64,000 nucleotides of DNA from JANPCX01 sp966211815 (GCA_966211815.1 CBIHOD010000003.1:1-64000); one strand, 5' to 3'. Numbered from the stretch's first letter, positions 38,918 to 48,223 are shown. The notes: generated by a model from the sequence alone, not told the origin. Program-made: numbers and translations.

Positions 38918-39449
38918 CGGACGTCCCTCCTTTCGCCGCGCCTTGAAGGCGGGCATCCCGCCGGCATTGCTGCTGTCGCTGTGCCTCGCGGCCGGCGCGG
39001 CCCAGGCCAAGGAAGCCGCGCCGATGGCGAAGGACCCGGCGATGGAAGCCCGCGTCATGGCCATCGCCGAAGAGCTGCGCTGCCTGGTCTGCCAGAACGA
39101 GACCATCGCCGCCTCGCATGCCGACCTGGCGGTCGACCTGCGCCGCCAGATCGAGCTGAAGCTCGGGCAGGGCCAGTCCAAGCAGCAGATCCTCGACTTC
39201 ATGGTGGCGCGCTACGGCGACTTCGTGTTGTATCGGCCTCCCCTGAAAGCCACCACCTTGCTGCTGTGGGCCGGGCCCTTCGTGCTGCTGTTGGTGGCCG
39301 CCGCGGTGATGGCCGCCCACATCCGCCGCCGCAGGCTGGCGGCGCAATCGCTGCGGCGAGGCGAGGGCGCCTTGAGCGCCGAGGACCTCCAGCGCGCACG
39401 CCGCCTGCTGGCCGGCGAAGAAGAAGACGAAGGAACCGGCTCCCCATGA
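38907..39449 (+). CDS. ccmH: CcmH, apocytochrome c thiol-handling subunit
   Basis: A 180-residue protein: signal peptide (LLLSLCLAAGAAQA), periplasmic domain with the redox motif ELRCLVCQNETIAASHADLA, then a membrane helix LLLWAGPFVLLLVAAAVMAA and a cytoplasmic tail. The GTG at 38907 overlaps ccmG. Together with CcmG it reduces the apocytochrome disulfide. Confidence 0.95.
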   Translation: MRLDGRPSFRRALKAGIPPALLLSLCLAAGAAQAKEAAPMAKDPAMEARVMAIAEELRCLVCQNETIAASHADLAVDLRRQIELKLGQGQSKQQILDFMVARYGDFVLYRPPLKATTLLLWAGPFVLLLVAAAVMAAHIRRRRLAAQSLRRGEGALSAEDLQRARRLLAGEEEDEGTGSP

Positions 39450-40771
39450 TGCTTTTCTGGACAGGGGCCGCGTGCCTCATCGCACTGGCCCTGGCCCTGG
39501 TGCTGCCGGCGCTTTGGCGCCCCGGGCGCGCCGAGCGCGCGCCCACGCCCGGCCAAGGCGGCGGCACGGCAGCGGCCGGGCGGGACGCCGCCAACCTGGA
39601 GATCCTTCGCGAGCAACTGAGGCAACTCGACGCCGAGCTGGCCTCTGGCGGCATTTCGGCCGACCAGCACCGGCTCTCGCGCGCCGAGATCGAGCGCCGC
39701 GCGCTCGACGAGCAGCCCGACGCCGCCGCGCCTTCCGCATCCGCGCCGGGCCGCGGGTCGACACGCACCGCCGCGGTGTTCGCGGTGGCGATCCCTGCGG
39801 TGGCCATCGGTTTCTACGCCCTGGTCGGCAACCCGACGGCCCTGTCGCCGCAGGCCCGAATGGCCCACCAGGCGCCGCAGGGCGAAGTCACGCTGGAACA
39901 GGTGCAAGCCATGGTGGCTTCGCTCGCGCAGCGCCTGGAAAACGCGCCGGCGAGCGAGCCCGCCGACCCCAAGGCCTGGGAGATGCTGGCGCGCTCCTAC
40001 GCCATGTTGCAGCGGTTCCCCGAGGCCGACAAAGCCTACGCGCGAGCCATCGCCCTGGCGCCCGACAACGCGCAGCTCCTGGTCGACCGCGCGGAGGTGC
40101 TGGCGATGACGCAGGGCCAAAGCGCCAAGGGCGAGCCCACGAAGCTGATCGAGCAGGCCCTGCTGCGCGACCCCAACAACCTCAAGGCGCTGGCGCTGGC
40201 CGGCGGCGCGGCCTTCGAACGCGAGGATTTCACCTCGGCGCTGGACTATTGGACCCGGGCCCGCGCCATGGTCGAACCGACCAGCGAGTTGGCCACCGGG
40301 CTCGACGCCAGCATGGCCGAAGCGCGTGTCCGCCTGGGACGGGCACCGGGCGCCGCGCCTTCTGCATCCGGCGCCGCCGCGGCGGCGGCCGACACCCCGC
40401 CGTCCTCCCCGGCAGTCGGCGCAGGGGCCGCCCGGATCTCCGGCGAAGTCAGCCTGGCGCCGGCGCTGGCCGGCCGCGTCTCGCCGGACGACACCGTCTT
40501 CATCTTCGCAAGGGCCGTGGACGGCCCGCGCATGCCCCTGGCCATCCTGAAGCACAAGGCCGGCGAGCTGCCGCTTCGTTTCACGCTGGACGACAGCACC
40601 GCCATGTCGCCCGACACGAAGCTCTCGAAGTTCGACAGGGTGGTGGTGGCCGTGCGAATCTCCAAGTCGGGCAACGCCATGCCGCAGCCTGGTGACCTCA
40701 CCGGCCAGGCCGGTCCGGTGAAGAACGTGGCCAGCGGGTTGTCGGTGCGGGTCGACAGCGTGGCGCCTTGA
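39446..40771 (+). CDS. ccmI: CcmI, TPR apocytochrome c chaperone
   Basis: A 441-residue protein with two N-terminal helices (MLFWTGAACLIALALALVLP and FAVAIPAVAIGFYALVG), a leucine-zipper-like cytoplasmic loop (ILREQLRQLDAELASG), periplasmic tetratricopeptide repeats (about 160-280; AWEMLARSYAMLQRFPEADK, then AYARAIALAPDNAQLLVDRA) and a C-terminal beta-rich domain (ISGEVSLAPALAGRVSPDDT). It delivers apocytochromes to CcmFH. Last ccm gene, overlapping ccmH by 4 bp. Confidence 0.92.
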   Translation: MMLFWTGAACLIALALALVLPALWRPGRAERAPTPGQGGGTAAAGRDAANLEILREQLRQLDAELASGGISADQHRLSRAEIERRALDEQPDAAAPSASAPGRGSTRTAAVFAVAIPAVAIGFYALVGNPTALSPQARMAHQAPQGEVTLEQVQAMVASLAQRLENAPASEPADPKAWEMLARSYAMLQRFPEADKAYARAIALAPDNAQLLVDRAEVLAMTQGQSAKGEPTKLIEQALLRDPNNLKALALAGGAAFEREDFTSALDYWTRARAMVEPTSELATGLDASMAEARVRLGRAPGAAPSASGAAAAAADTPPSSPAVGAGAARISGEVSLAPALAGRVSPDDTVFIFARAVDGPRMPLAILKHKAGELPLRFTLDDSTAMSPDTKLSKFDRVVVAVRISKSGNAMPQPGDLTGQAGPVKNVASGLSVRVDSVAP

Positions 40772-40898
40772 TGGCAAGTCGAACCCGCACGGCCCTCTGT
40801 TCGCGTTGAGCCCGTCGACAAGGTAGGCGCAACGAAAAGCAGGCGTGTTCGGGCCGAAGTGCTCGGCGCTGTTGACGCCCCACTCCCGTTCGGGCTCA

Positions 40899-41005
40899 GC
40901 CCTTCGACAGGCTCAGGACAGGCTTGTCGAAGCTCTTCTGGCGAACCTTTCAGGCTCCGACCGACTGAAGTGGCCGGGGCCCTTCGACAGGCTCAGGGCG
41001 AACGG
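40899..41005. repeat. REP-like dispersed repeats
   Basis: The 387-bp gap between ccmI and the Smr gene holds no gene. GCCCTTCGACAGGCTCAGGA lies at 40899-40918 and is followed by its inverted partner CTTGTCGAAG. A second copy, GCCCTTCGACAGGCTCAGGG then CGAACGG, lies at 40979-41005. This TTCGACAGGCTCAG word is a familiar extragenic repeat in many Proteobacteria. Confidence 0.75.
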
Positions 41006-41018
41006 AAATAGGATCATC

Positions 41019-41096
41019 CTGGACCTGGACCTGGACCTGGATCTGGATCTGGATCTGGATCTGGATCTGGACCTGGACCTGGATCCGGACCTGGAT
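41019..41096. repeat. Hexanucleotide tandem repeat, 13 units
   Basis: Thirteen consecutive CTGGAY-type hexamers. Units vary between CTGGAC and CTGGAT, with one CCGGAC. The open frames across it encode only Leu-Asp or Gln-Ile/Val-type dipeptide runs and have no start context, so it is treated as a noncoding minisatellite. It follows directly on the REP-like copies. Confidence 0.9.
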
Positions 41097-41158
41097 CTGC
41101 CAGCACGCTTTTCCGCCGCAACTGGTACTGCGTAGGCCGCTGACCAGCGGAGGGGAAA

Positions 41159-41872
41159 TCAACCCCCTGGCGCCACCACCGCGCGCGGCGGTGGCCGCAG
41201 CAGCACCACCAGCGCTCCATGCCCGCCCTCGGACGCCTGCGCCTGGACGAAGGCCATCACTTCTTCCTTCTGCACCAGCCAGGCCCTGACCTTGGCCTTG
41301 AGCACCGGCTCGCGCCCGGGCGAGCCGTTGCCTTTGCCGTGGATGACGCGCACGCAGCGCAGCTTCCGGCGCACCGCTTCGCGGAAGAAGGCCGACAGCC
41401 GTTCGCGCGCTTCGTCGCGCCGCAGGCCGTGCAGGTCGAGGTGGGCCTGGATGGCCCAGACGCCGCGGCGCAGCTTGCGCACCACCTCGGGCCCGACACC
41501 GCGGCGGCGGAAGGACAGCGCGGCGTCGGTGTCGAGCAGCGACTCGACGTCGAACTCGTCCGACAGCGCCTCCCGCAGGGCCGCGGCTTCGTCCTGCGCG
41601 CGCTGGCGCGGTTCGGGTGCCGGCCGGGGCCGCGAAGGCACCGTGCCGGGTGTCCGGCCGCGCAGCGGCTGCACCGGCCCCACGCTCAACGCGAACAGGT
41701 TGCGTTCGCGCTCCGCCTGCGCCGCCTGCTGGCGCCGCTGGGTTTCGGCGGCGGCGGCCGCGCGGGCGGCCTGCGCCATCGCCTTCTTGACCTGGCCCAG
41801 GTCGGACAGCGCCTTCAGCGTGGATGGCGGCGGCTCGACTGCGCCAGGGGAGGGTTTGCCGTTGCGGCGCAT
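41159..41872 (-). CDS. Smr-domain protein (MutS2 C-terminal-like)
   Basis: A 237-residue protein. The N-terminal half is charged and Ala/Gln/Arg-rich (QAARAAAAAETQRRQQAAQA, helical). The C-terminal Smr domain (about 130-230) has LDLHGLRRDEARERLSAFF, CVRVIHGKGNGSPG and a LVVLLRPPP end. Smr domains are nucleases or nucleic-acid binders. It lies one base upstream of radC's stop in the same direction, forming a unit with radC. Confidence 0.9.
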   Translation of the reverse strand: MRRNGKPSPGAVEPPPSTLKALSDLGQVKKAMAQAARAAAAAETQRRQQAAQAERERNLFALSVGPVQPLRGRTPGTVPSRPRPAPEPRQRAQDEAAALREALSDEFDVESLLDTDAALSFRRRGVGPEVVRKLRRGVWAIQAHLDLHGLRRDEARERLSAFFREAVRRKLRCVRVIHGKGNGSPGREPVLKAKVRAWLVQKEEVMAFVQAQASEGGHGALVVLLRPPPRAVVAPGG

Positions 41873-41873
41873 G

Positions 41874-42545
41874 TCAGAGCAGCCCCCGCTCGGCGAAGGA
41901 CACCACCTCGGCCGCGCCGACCACGAGGTGGTCGAGCACCTGCACGTCCACCAGCGCCAGCGCCTGCTTCAGGCGCTGCGTGAGCTGTTCGTCGGCGGGC
42001 GAGGGTTCGGGCACGCCCGAGGGGTGGTTGTGCACGAGGACCACGCCGTGCGCATGCGCCTGCAGGGCGCGCTTGACGACCTCGCGCGGGTACACCGCCG
42101 TCTGCGTCAGCGTGCCGCGGAAGAGTTCGTCCCAGCACAGCAGTTGCTGCTGCGCGTCCAGGCACATCATCGCGAAGACCTCGTGGCCCAGCCCGCCGAG
42201 TTTCAACTGGGCGAACTGCTTGGCCTCCCGGGGCGAGCCGAGCACCGGCCGGCGTGAAAGCTCCTGCGCCATCGCGCGCCGGGCGATCTCCAGCACCGCC
42301 ATCACCTCGGCGCGCTTGGCCGGGCCCAGGCCCTTGACGCGCTTGAGCTCGTCGCCCTGGGCGCGCAGCAGGCCGTGCAGCCCGCCGAAGCCGTCGAGCA
42401 GTTGCTGCGCCAGCCGCAGCACCGAAGTGCCCTTGAAGCCGGTGCGCAGCAGCAACGCGACCAGCTCGGCGTCAGCGACGCCGGCCGGGCCGAGTTTGAG
42501 CAGGCGTTCCCTGGGGCGGGCGTCGGGCGGAAGGTCTTTGAGCAC
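41874..42545 (-). CDS. radC: RadC/JAB-domain protein
   Basis: About 223 residues. N-terminal helix-hairpin-helix-like region with LKDLPPDARPRERLLKLGPA and ELVALLLRTG, then the JAB metalloprotease-like domain with the zinc motif HNHPSGVPEPSPAD and QTAVYPREVVKRALQ. The family's function in DNA repair is doubtful. No ATG precedes the core; the GTG at 42545 (MLKDLPPD) is the best start, so the N-terminus is uncertain. The 267 bp upstream hold only the fkpB promoter region (TAAAAT near 42776). Confidence 0.88.
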   Translation of the reverse strand: MLKDLPPDARPRERLLKLGPAGVADAELVALLLRTGFKGTSVLRLAQQLLDGFGGLHGLLRAQGDELKRVKGLGPAKRAEVMAVLEIARRAMAQELSRRPVLGSPREAKQFAQLKLGGLGHEVFAMMCLDAQQQLLCWDELFRGTLTQTAVYPREVVKRALQAHAHGVVLVHNHPSGVPEPSPADEQLTQRLKQALALVDVQVLDHLVVGAAEVVSFAERGLL

Positions 42546-42812
42546 GGTGTGGTGGTTCAGCGCGGTGGATGGCGGCGGCCCGACCCGGCCGCTCGCCGGG
42601 AGCCCCGGCTGGCGAACGGGGCCGTGGAACGGGCGTCGGGCGTGGAATCTTCGGGCATGGCGTCTTCGGCGGGGCGGCCATGGTAAGCGGCATGGGTCGG
42701 GCCGGCCACCCCCACCGAGGTTGCGGACCGTCGCTCGAAGAGGGGAGGGGCGCCGCGCCGATCCGGGCCGACCCGTAAAATTGGGGGGTCCCGATAGAAA
42801 CCAGGATTTCCC

Positions 42813-43256
42813 TTGAACACCATCCAAGCCGGGTCCTTCCTGACCCTGCACTACCGGCTCGCCGGCCCCGACGGCACCGACATCGTCAACACGTTCTCCG
42901 GCCAGCCGGCCACCTTGTCGCTCGGCACGGGCCAGCTCGCCCCCGCGATGGAACAGCGCCTGCTCGGGCTGGGCGAAGGCGCGCGCGCCTCGTTCGAACT
43001 GCCCGCGGGCGAGGCCTTCGGGCCGCACAACCCCGAGATGCTGCAGCGCGTGAAGCGTTCCCTGCTCGACGAGCTGGGCGACCCCGACGAGCAGTACTCG
43101 GCCGGCGACGTGGTGCAGTTCCCCACGCCCGACGGCCAGGGCGACTACGCCGGCCTGGTGCGCGAGGTGGGCCCGGACTGGCTGCTCTTCGATTTCAACC
43201 ATCCGCTGGCCGGGCAGCCGGTGACCTTCGAAGTCCATGTGATCGGCGTGCTGTGA
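42813..43256 (+). CDS. fkpB: FKBP-type peptidyl-prolyl isomerase, SlpA type
   Basis: A 147-residue SlpA-like prolyl isomerase/chaperone. FKBP core LTLHYRLAGPDGTDIVNTFS, LSLGTGQLAPAMEQRLLGL, and the inserted IF/flap domain with PAGEAFGPHNPEM and VQFPTPDGQGDY. The FDFNHPLAGQPVTFEVHVI end is diagnostic for SlpA/SlyD. TTG start with AGGA 7 bp upstream. It overlaps ispH, the conserved pairing in Proteobacteria. Confidence 0.95.
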   Translation: MNTIQAGSFLTLHYRLAGPDGTDIVNTFSGQPATLSLGTGQLAPAMEQRLLGLGEGARASFELPAGEAFGPHNPEMLQRVKRSLLDELGDPDEQYSAGDVVQFPTPDGQGDYAGLVREVGPDWLLFDFNHPLAGQPVTFEVHVIGVL

Positions 43257-44266
43257 CGATGGACGAGAACACCGCCAACGCCGCGCCCGCCGGCGACGTC
43301 ATGGACGTCATGCTCGCCGAGCCGCGCGGCTTCTGCGCCGGCGTGGACCGCGCGATCGAGATCGTCGAGCGCGCGCTGCGCAAGTTCGGCGCCCCCATCT
43401 ACGTGCGCCACGAGATCGTCCACAACACTTACGTGGTCAACGACCTGAAGGCCAAGGGCGCGGTCTTCATCGAAGACCTGGCCGACGTGCCGCCCGGCGC
43501 CACGCTGGTGTTCAGCGCCCACGGCGTGTCGCAGGCGGTGCGCCGCGAAGCCGACGAGCGCGGCTTCAGCGTGTTCGACGCCACCTGCCCGCTGGTGACC
43601 AAGGTGCACGTCGAGGTGGCCAAGATGCACAAGCTCGGCTTCGACTTCATCATGATCGGCCACAAGGGCCACCCCGAGGTCGAGGGCACGATGGGCCAGC
43701 TCAGCACCGGCATCTACCTCGTCGAAGACGTCGCCGACGTCGAGAAGCTGCAGGTGGCCCAGGAAGAAAAGCTCGCCGTGGTGACGCAGACCACGCTGTC
43801 GGTCGACGACGCGGCCGAGATCCTCGGCGCCGTCAAGCGCCGCTTCCCCCAGGTGCGCGAGCCCAAGCAGCAGGACATCTGCTACGCCACCCAGAACCGC
43901 CAGGACGCGGTGAAGGTGCTGGCGCCGGCGGTCGACGTCGTCATCGTCGTCGGCAGCCCCACCAGTTCCAACAGCAACCGGCTGCGCGAGCTGGCCGAGC
44001 GGCTGGGCACGCCGGCCTACATGGTGGACGCCGCCGAGGACCTGCAGGCCGAATGGCTGCAGGGCAAGCGCCGCGTCGGCCTGACCGCCGGCGCTTCGGC
44101 ACCCGACATCCTCGTGCAGCAGGTGATCGCCCGGCTCAAGACGCTGGGCGCCGTGTCGGTGCGCCACATGCCGGGCGTGCGGGAGACCATCGCCTTCCCG
44201 CTGCCGATGGGACTGGGCGACAAGTCCATGGCGGGGCTGCCTTCCGGCGGCGATCCGGCGCGTTGA
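43253..44266 (+). CDS. ispH: IspH, 4-hydroxy-3-methylbut-2-enyl diphosphate reductase
   Basis: A 337-residue Fe-S enzyme, the last step of the MEP isoprenoid pathway (HMBPP to IPP and DMAPP). The three cluster cysteines lie in EPRGFCAGVDRAIEI, VFDATCPLVTKVH and DICYATQNRQDAV. Active-site His and Glu are in IYVRHEIVHN and IGHKGHPEVEG. VGSPTSSNSNRL and TAGASAPD are present. Start GTG 43253 overlaps fkpB; ATG 43259 is an alternative. Confidence 0.97.
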   Translation: MTMDENTANAAPAGDVMDVMLAEPRGFCAGVDRAIEIVERALRKFGAPIYVRHEIVHNTYVVNDLKAKGAVFIEDLADVPPGATLVFSAHGVSQAVRREADERGFSVFDATCPLVTKVHVEVAKMHKLGFDFIMIGHKGHPEVEGTMGQLSTGIYLVEDVADVEKLQVAQEEKLAVVTQTTLSVDDAAEILGAVKRRFPQVREPKQQDICYATQNRQDAVKVLAPAVDVVIVVGSPTSSNSNRLRELAERLGTPAYMVDAAEDLQAEWLQGKRRVGLTAGASAPDILVQQVIARLKTLGAVSVRHMPGVRETIAFPLPMGLGDKSMAGLPSGGDPAR

Positions 44267-44333
44267 CGCCGGGCCGCTACCTACAATCCCGCTCTTCCCC
44301 CGCTCACCAACGCCGCGACCGCGGCCATGCCCC

Positions 44334-45635
44334 ATGCTCGACATCAACCAACTGCGAAAAGACCTCCCCGACGTGCTGGCCCGCCTGGAACGGCGCAAGT
44401 CCCCCCAGCCCTTCCTGGACGTGGAGCGTTTCCAGTCGCTGGAGGCCGAGCGCAAGGCCATCCAGACGCGCACCGAGGAGTTGCAGGCCAAGCGCAACAG
44501 CCTGTCCAAGCAGATCGGACAGCTCAAGGCCAAGGGCGAAGACACCGCCGCGGTGATGGCCGAGGTGGCCGGCCTGGGCGAGGCGCTCGCCAGTTCGGCC
44601 CAGCGCCTGGACGTCATCCAGGCGCAGATGTCGGAGATGCTGATGGCGCTGCCCAACCTGCCGCACGACAGCGTGCCGGCCGGTGCGGACGAGACCGGCA
44701 ACGTCGAGGTGCGCCGCTGGGGCACGCCCCGCGCGTTCGACTTCGCGGTGAAGGACCACGTCGACCTGGGCGCGCCGCTCGGCCTGGACTTCGACACCGG
44801 CGCCAAGCTCTCCGGCTCGCGCTTTTCCTTCCTGCGCGGCCCGGTGGCCCGGCTGCACCGCGCGCTGGCGCAGTTCATGCTGGACCTGCAGACCGGGCAG
44901 CACGGCTACACCGAGTGCTACACGCCCTACATCGTCAACCGCGAGGTGCTGGAAGGCACCGGCCAGCTGCCCAAGTTCAAGGAGGACATGTTCTGGGTCA
45001 GCCGGGGCGGCGACGAATCGCAGGCCGAGCAGTACCTGATCTCCACCTCCGAGATCTCGCTGACCAACAGCGTGCGCGAGCAGGTGCTCGCCGCCGAGCA
45101 GCTGCCGGTCAAGTTCACCGCGCACAGCCCCTGCTTCCGCTCCGAAGCGGGCAGCGCCGGCCGCGACACGCGCGGCATGATCCGCCAGCACCAGTTCGAC
45201 AAGGTGGAGATGGTGCAGGTCGTGCACCCCGAGCACTCCTACGCCGCGCTCGACGAGATGGTGGGCCACGCCGAAGCCGTGCTGCAGCAGCTCGGCCTGC
45301 CCTACCGGGTGCTGGCGCTGTGCACCGGCGACATGGGCTTCAGCGCCGCCAAGACCTTCGACCTGGAAGTCTGGTTGCCCGCCCAGGGCACCTACCGCGA
45401 GATCAGCAGCTGCTCGAATTGCGAGGCTTTCCAGGCCCGGCGCATGCAGGCGCGCTTCAAGAACGCCCAGGGCCGCAACGAGTTCGTTCACACCTTGAAC
45501 GGCTCCGGCCTGGCCGTCGGCCGCGCGCTGGTGGCGGTGCTGGAGAACTACCAGAACGCCGACGGCTCCGTCACCGTGCCTTCGGCGCTGCGGCCCTACA
45601 TGGGCGGGTTGGAAATCCTGAAGCCGGCGGCTTGA
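44334..45635 (+). CDS. serS: Seryl-tRNA synthetase
   Basis: A 433-residue class II synthetase. The N-terminal coiled-coil arm (about 30-110) binds the long variable arm of tRNA-Ser; motif 1 LHRALAQFMLDLQTGQHGYT, motif 2 CFRSEAGSAGRDTRGMIRQH and motif 3 GSGLAVGRALVAVLENYQ are clear, with the serine-binding TSEISLTN. It is followed 97 bp later by a tRNA-Ser gene, its own substrate. Confidence 0.98.
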   Translation: MLDINQLRKDLPDVLARLERRKSPQPFLDVERFQSLEAERKAIQTRTEELQAKRNSLSKQIGQLKAKGEDTAAVMAEVAGLGEALASSAQRLDVIQAQMSEMLMALPNLPHDSVPAGADETGNVEVRRWGTPRAFDFAVKDHVDLGAPLGLDFDTGAKLSGSRFSFLRGPVARLHRALAQFMLDLQTGQHGYTECYTPYIVNREVLEGTGQLPKFKEDMFWVSRGGDESQAEQYLISTSEISLTNSVREQVLAAEQLPVKFTAHSPCFRSEAGSAGRDTRGMIRQHQFDKVEMVQVVHPEHSYAALDEMVGHAEAVLQQLGLPYRVLALCTGDMGFSAAKTFDLEVWLPAQGTYREISSCSNCEAFQARRMQARFKNAQGRNEFVHTLNGSGLAVGRALVAVLENYQNADGSVTVPSALRPYMGGLEILKPAA

Positions 45636-45732
45636 GCGGCGCTGCGTTTTCCGGCCCCGAACGTGTCCGCAAGCCAGCGCCGATGAAGTAGAATCCCGTT
45701 TTCCGGCGGCCGACCCGCCGAACGCACAACCT

Positions 45733-45823
<91 letters not shown>

Positions 45824-45831
45824 ACCCCACG

Positions 45832-45857
45832 AGCCCGCGCCTATCGCGGGCTTTTTC
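45832..45857 (+). terminator. Rho-independent terminator after tRNA-Ser
   Basis: AGCCCGCG-CCTAT-CGCGGGCT forms an 8-bp GC-rich stem followed by a T-rich tail (TTTTCTTT), 9 bp after the tRNA. Confidence 0.88.
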
Positions 45858-45907
45858 TTTGCCCCTTTGTGTCTTTGGATCTCCGCGCTGCGGTGCGGTG
45901 CTCGAGG

Positions 45908-47143
45908 TCAGGCCCGCCCCGGTTCCCGGGAACGCAAGTAGCAAGCGAGCCCGAGTCCCAGCGCGGCGGCGACGGTGCCGAAGCAGTACCGGTAGGCGGT
46001 CGAGTGATGGCCAGGCGGCTGTGCCGCGAAGCTTTGCATGACCGCACCGGTCAACCAGGGCAGGCCGCAGAGGCTGACGACGGGCGCGATGTTCATGAGC
46101 GCCAGGCCGCGGCCCGCGAGATGTTCCGGGAAAAGTCCATGGCCCTGGGCGACGACCACGGCCCCGAAGGCCGAGGCGGCGCTGAAGAGCACCAGCAGCC
46201 CGACGGCCAGCCATGCCGGCGGCGAAGGCGTCGCGGCCAGTGCGCACAGCAGGGCCGACGTCAGTCCCGCGCCCGCGGCCACGACCCTCTTGCGCGTGCC
46301 GAACATGCGGTCCAGGGGGCCGTAGGCCAAGGTGCCGATCAACTGGGCGGCGGCCATGGCCGAGAGCGCTCCGGCCCGCGCCGCGTCGCCCAGGCCGTGC
46401 ACGTCCGACAGGTAGGAACCCGCCCACAGGCCCAGCACCGTGGGTAGGCAGCCCGGCGCCGCGGCGTGCATCGCCAGCACCGGCCAGAGGCCGGGCGTGC
46501 GCAGCACCGCCCTCAGCCCGCGCGGCGCGGCGCGCCGGCATGGGGCGGCCACGGCGCCCGAACCGCGGGGCGGCACGCAGCGCCAGATGGCCGCGATGGC
46601 CAGGACGGTCAACACGGCCGCGCCCAGCATGGCGCCGCGCCAGCCGAGCGAACGGCTCGCCATGGCGAGCGGCGCGGTCGCGCAGAACAGGCCGGCTTGC
46701 GACAGCGCGTAGAGCCAGCTCAGGCGCATGCTGAACTGGTGCCTCGGATACCAGTGGGCGCACAGCGCCACCGCGCCCATCAGGTTGGCGGCGCAGCCCC
46801 AGCCGAGCAGGAAGCGGGCCAGCAGGAACTGTCCTTCGTCATGCGCCGTGGCTTGCGCCAGCGTCCCGGCGACCGCCACTGCGCCGAAGCCAATGATGGC
46901 GGCGCGCGGGCCGAATCGGTCGAAGAGCGCGCCGAGCGGGATTTGCGCCAGGGCGGTCGTGATGAAGAAGATGCTGCCGGCCGCCCCGAGCGCCGCGGGG
47001 CCGAGTCCCATGTCGGCGCGGAGGTCGGTCGCGATCGCGCCCAGGCTGTTGCGGTGGAACTGGCTGAGCGACGCCACCGCGACCAGGGCCAGCCACATGC
47101 CGGCGGCGGGCGGATGGCGGGGTTGCGCGGGGACGGTGGGCAT
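45908..47143 (-). CDS. Major facilitator superfamily transporter
   Basis: A 411-residue membrane protein with about twelve hydrophobic helices. The loop 2-3 MFS motif is GALFDRFGPRAAI, and the symmetric YGPLDRMFGTRKR follows in the second half. RNSLGAIATDLRADMGL after helix 1 suggests the organic anion/sugar-phosphate-like branch. The ATG at 47143 is chosen because AGGA lies 8 bp upstream. It is divergent from a LysR regulator (102 bp apart), which may control it. Substrate unknown. Confidence 0.88.
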   Translation of the reverse strand: MPTVPAQPRHPPAAGMWLALVAVASLSQFHRNSLGAIATDLRADMGLGPAALGAAGSIFFITTALAQIPLGALFDRFGPRAAIIGFGAVAVAGTLAQATAHDEGQFLLARFLLGWGCAANLMGAVALCAHWYPRHQFSMRLSWLYALSQAGLFCATAPLAMASRSLGWRGAMLGAAVLTVLAIAAIWRCVPPRGSGAVAAPCRRAAPRGLRAVLRTPGLWPVLAMHAAAPGCLPTVLGLWAGSYLSDVHGLGDAARAGALSAMAAAQLIGTLAYGPLDRMFGTRKRVVAAGAGLTSALLCALAATPSPPAWLAVGLLVLFSAASAFGAVVVAQGHGLFPEHLAGRGLALMNIAPVVSLCGLPWLTGAVMQSFAAQPPGHHSTAYRYCFGTVAAALGLGLACYLRSREPGRA

Positions 47144-47245
47144 CGGCGGTCCTGGCAAGTCTGATGGGGCGGCCCGTGCGGGGCGCCAAGGCGGCTCGGT
47201 GGGATGTTCCGCCGGCGCGATCCATCAAGGAAGATTTGTGTTCTT

Positions 47246-48178
47246 ATGCAGACCATGAGTTTTTCTTTGGATTCAACGATCAACCTCGATCAATTGCGCG
47301 CCTTCGTCCTGGTGGCCCGGGCCGGGAGCTTCACCGCCGCGGCCGCTTCCCTGGACTTGACGCAGCCCGCCGTCAGCCTGCAGGTGCGGCAGCTCGAGCG
47401 GCGCCTGGGCGTGCGACTGCTGGAACGCGTCGGCCGCAGGGTGAAGCCCACCGCCGCGGGCGTCGAACTGCTGGTCCACGCGCCCCGCATCGCCGGCGCG
47501 GTGGACGCCGCTGTCGACGCCGTGCGGTCCCACTCCGAAGGCGTGTCGGGCCGCGTCCACCTGGCCACCAGCGTCACCAATTGCCTCTACCTGCTTCCGC
47601 CCGTGTTGCGCCGCCTGCGCGACGAGTTCCCGTCGCTGGCGATCGTCGTCAGCGCGGGCAACGTCGACGAAGTCATGGCCAAGGTCGAGGGCAACCAGGT
47701 CGACCTGGCCGTCGTGACCCTGCCGGCGCCGTCGAGGTCGGTGTCGCTCACCCCTTTGTTCAAGGGCGAGTTCGTGGCGATACGCCGGCGCGGCGCCGCC
47801 GCGGACTGGCCGGCCCGCCTGACGCCACGCGTGCTGCACCCGCTGCCCCAGGTGAAGTTCAGCGCGGGGACGAGCACGCAAGGCATCGTCGACGCCTGGC
47901 TACGGCAGGCGGGCCGCGCGCGCGAGCCGGCCATGCAGCTCGACAGCGCCGAGGCCATCAAGGAAGTCGTGGCCGCGGGGCTGGGCTACGCCATCCTGCC
48001 GCGGATGTCGGTCACCGGGCGGGGCCACCACCCCGACCTGGAAGTGCGGCAGCTTTCGCCGCGCCTGTACGGCACCCAGGCCATCGCCATGCGCGGCGAC
48101 AAACCCATGACGCGCGCGCTTCGCAAGGTGTTCGACGCCATCGTCGAGGAAGCCAAGGAAAGCAAGCGGGTGGTTTGA
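47246..48178 (+). CDS. LysR-family transcriptional regulator
   Basis: About 310 residues. DNA-binding domain NLDQLRAFVLVARAGSFTAA, then AASLDLTQPAVSLQVRQLER; effector domain with VSGRVHLATSVTNCLYLLPP and AIKEVVAAGLGYAILPRMSV. AAGGAAG lies upstream of the ATG at 47246; a second ATG at 47255 is possible. Its divergence from the MFS gene suggests local control of the transporter. Confidence 0.9.
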   Translation: MQTMSFSLDSTINLDQLRAFVLVARAGSFTAAAASLDLTQPAVSLQVRQLERRLGVRLLERVGRRVKPTAAGVELLVHAPRIAGAVDAAVDAVRSHSEGVSGRVHLATSVTNCLYLLPPVLRRLRDEFPSLAIVVSAGNVDEVMAKVEGNQVDLAVVTLPAPSRSVSLTPLFKGEFVAIRRRGAAADWPARLTPRVLHPLPQVKFSAGTSTQGIVDAWLRQAGRAREPAMQLDSAEAIKEVVAAGLGYAILPRMSVTGRGHHPDLEVRQLSPRLYGTQAIAMRGDKPMTRALRKVFDAIVEEAKESKRVV

Positions 48179-48223
48179 CGCCGGCGGTTGGAGGGCCGGC
48201 CGCGGGCGGTCCGGCCCGGCTTG

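Noticed and set aside
40899..41096. Possible CRISPR array
   Set aside because: No evenly sized unique spacers; the repeats are REP words and a contiguous hexamer array. No cas genes in the window.
40845..41135. Open frame with repeated Leu-Asp dipeptides, RTX-like at first glance
   Set aside because: It only reads the hexanucleotide array, lacks a ribosome site and has no calcium-binding nonapeptide; noncoding repeat.
42546..43238. Longer N-terminal extension of RadC upstream of 42545
   Set aside because: The open frame continues across fkpB on the other strand without ATG or family similarity; the core begins at LKDLP.
44263..44287. TTGACG...TACAAT as the serS promoter
   Set aside because: The spacer is only 13 bp, too short for a standard sigma-70 promoter, so it is not listed as a feature.
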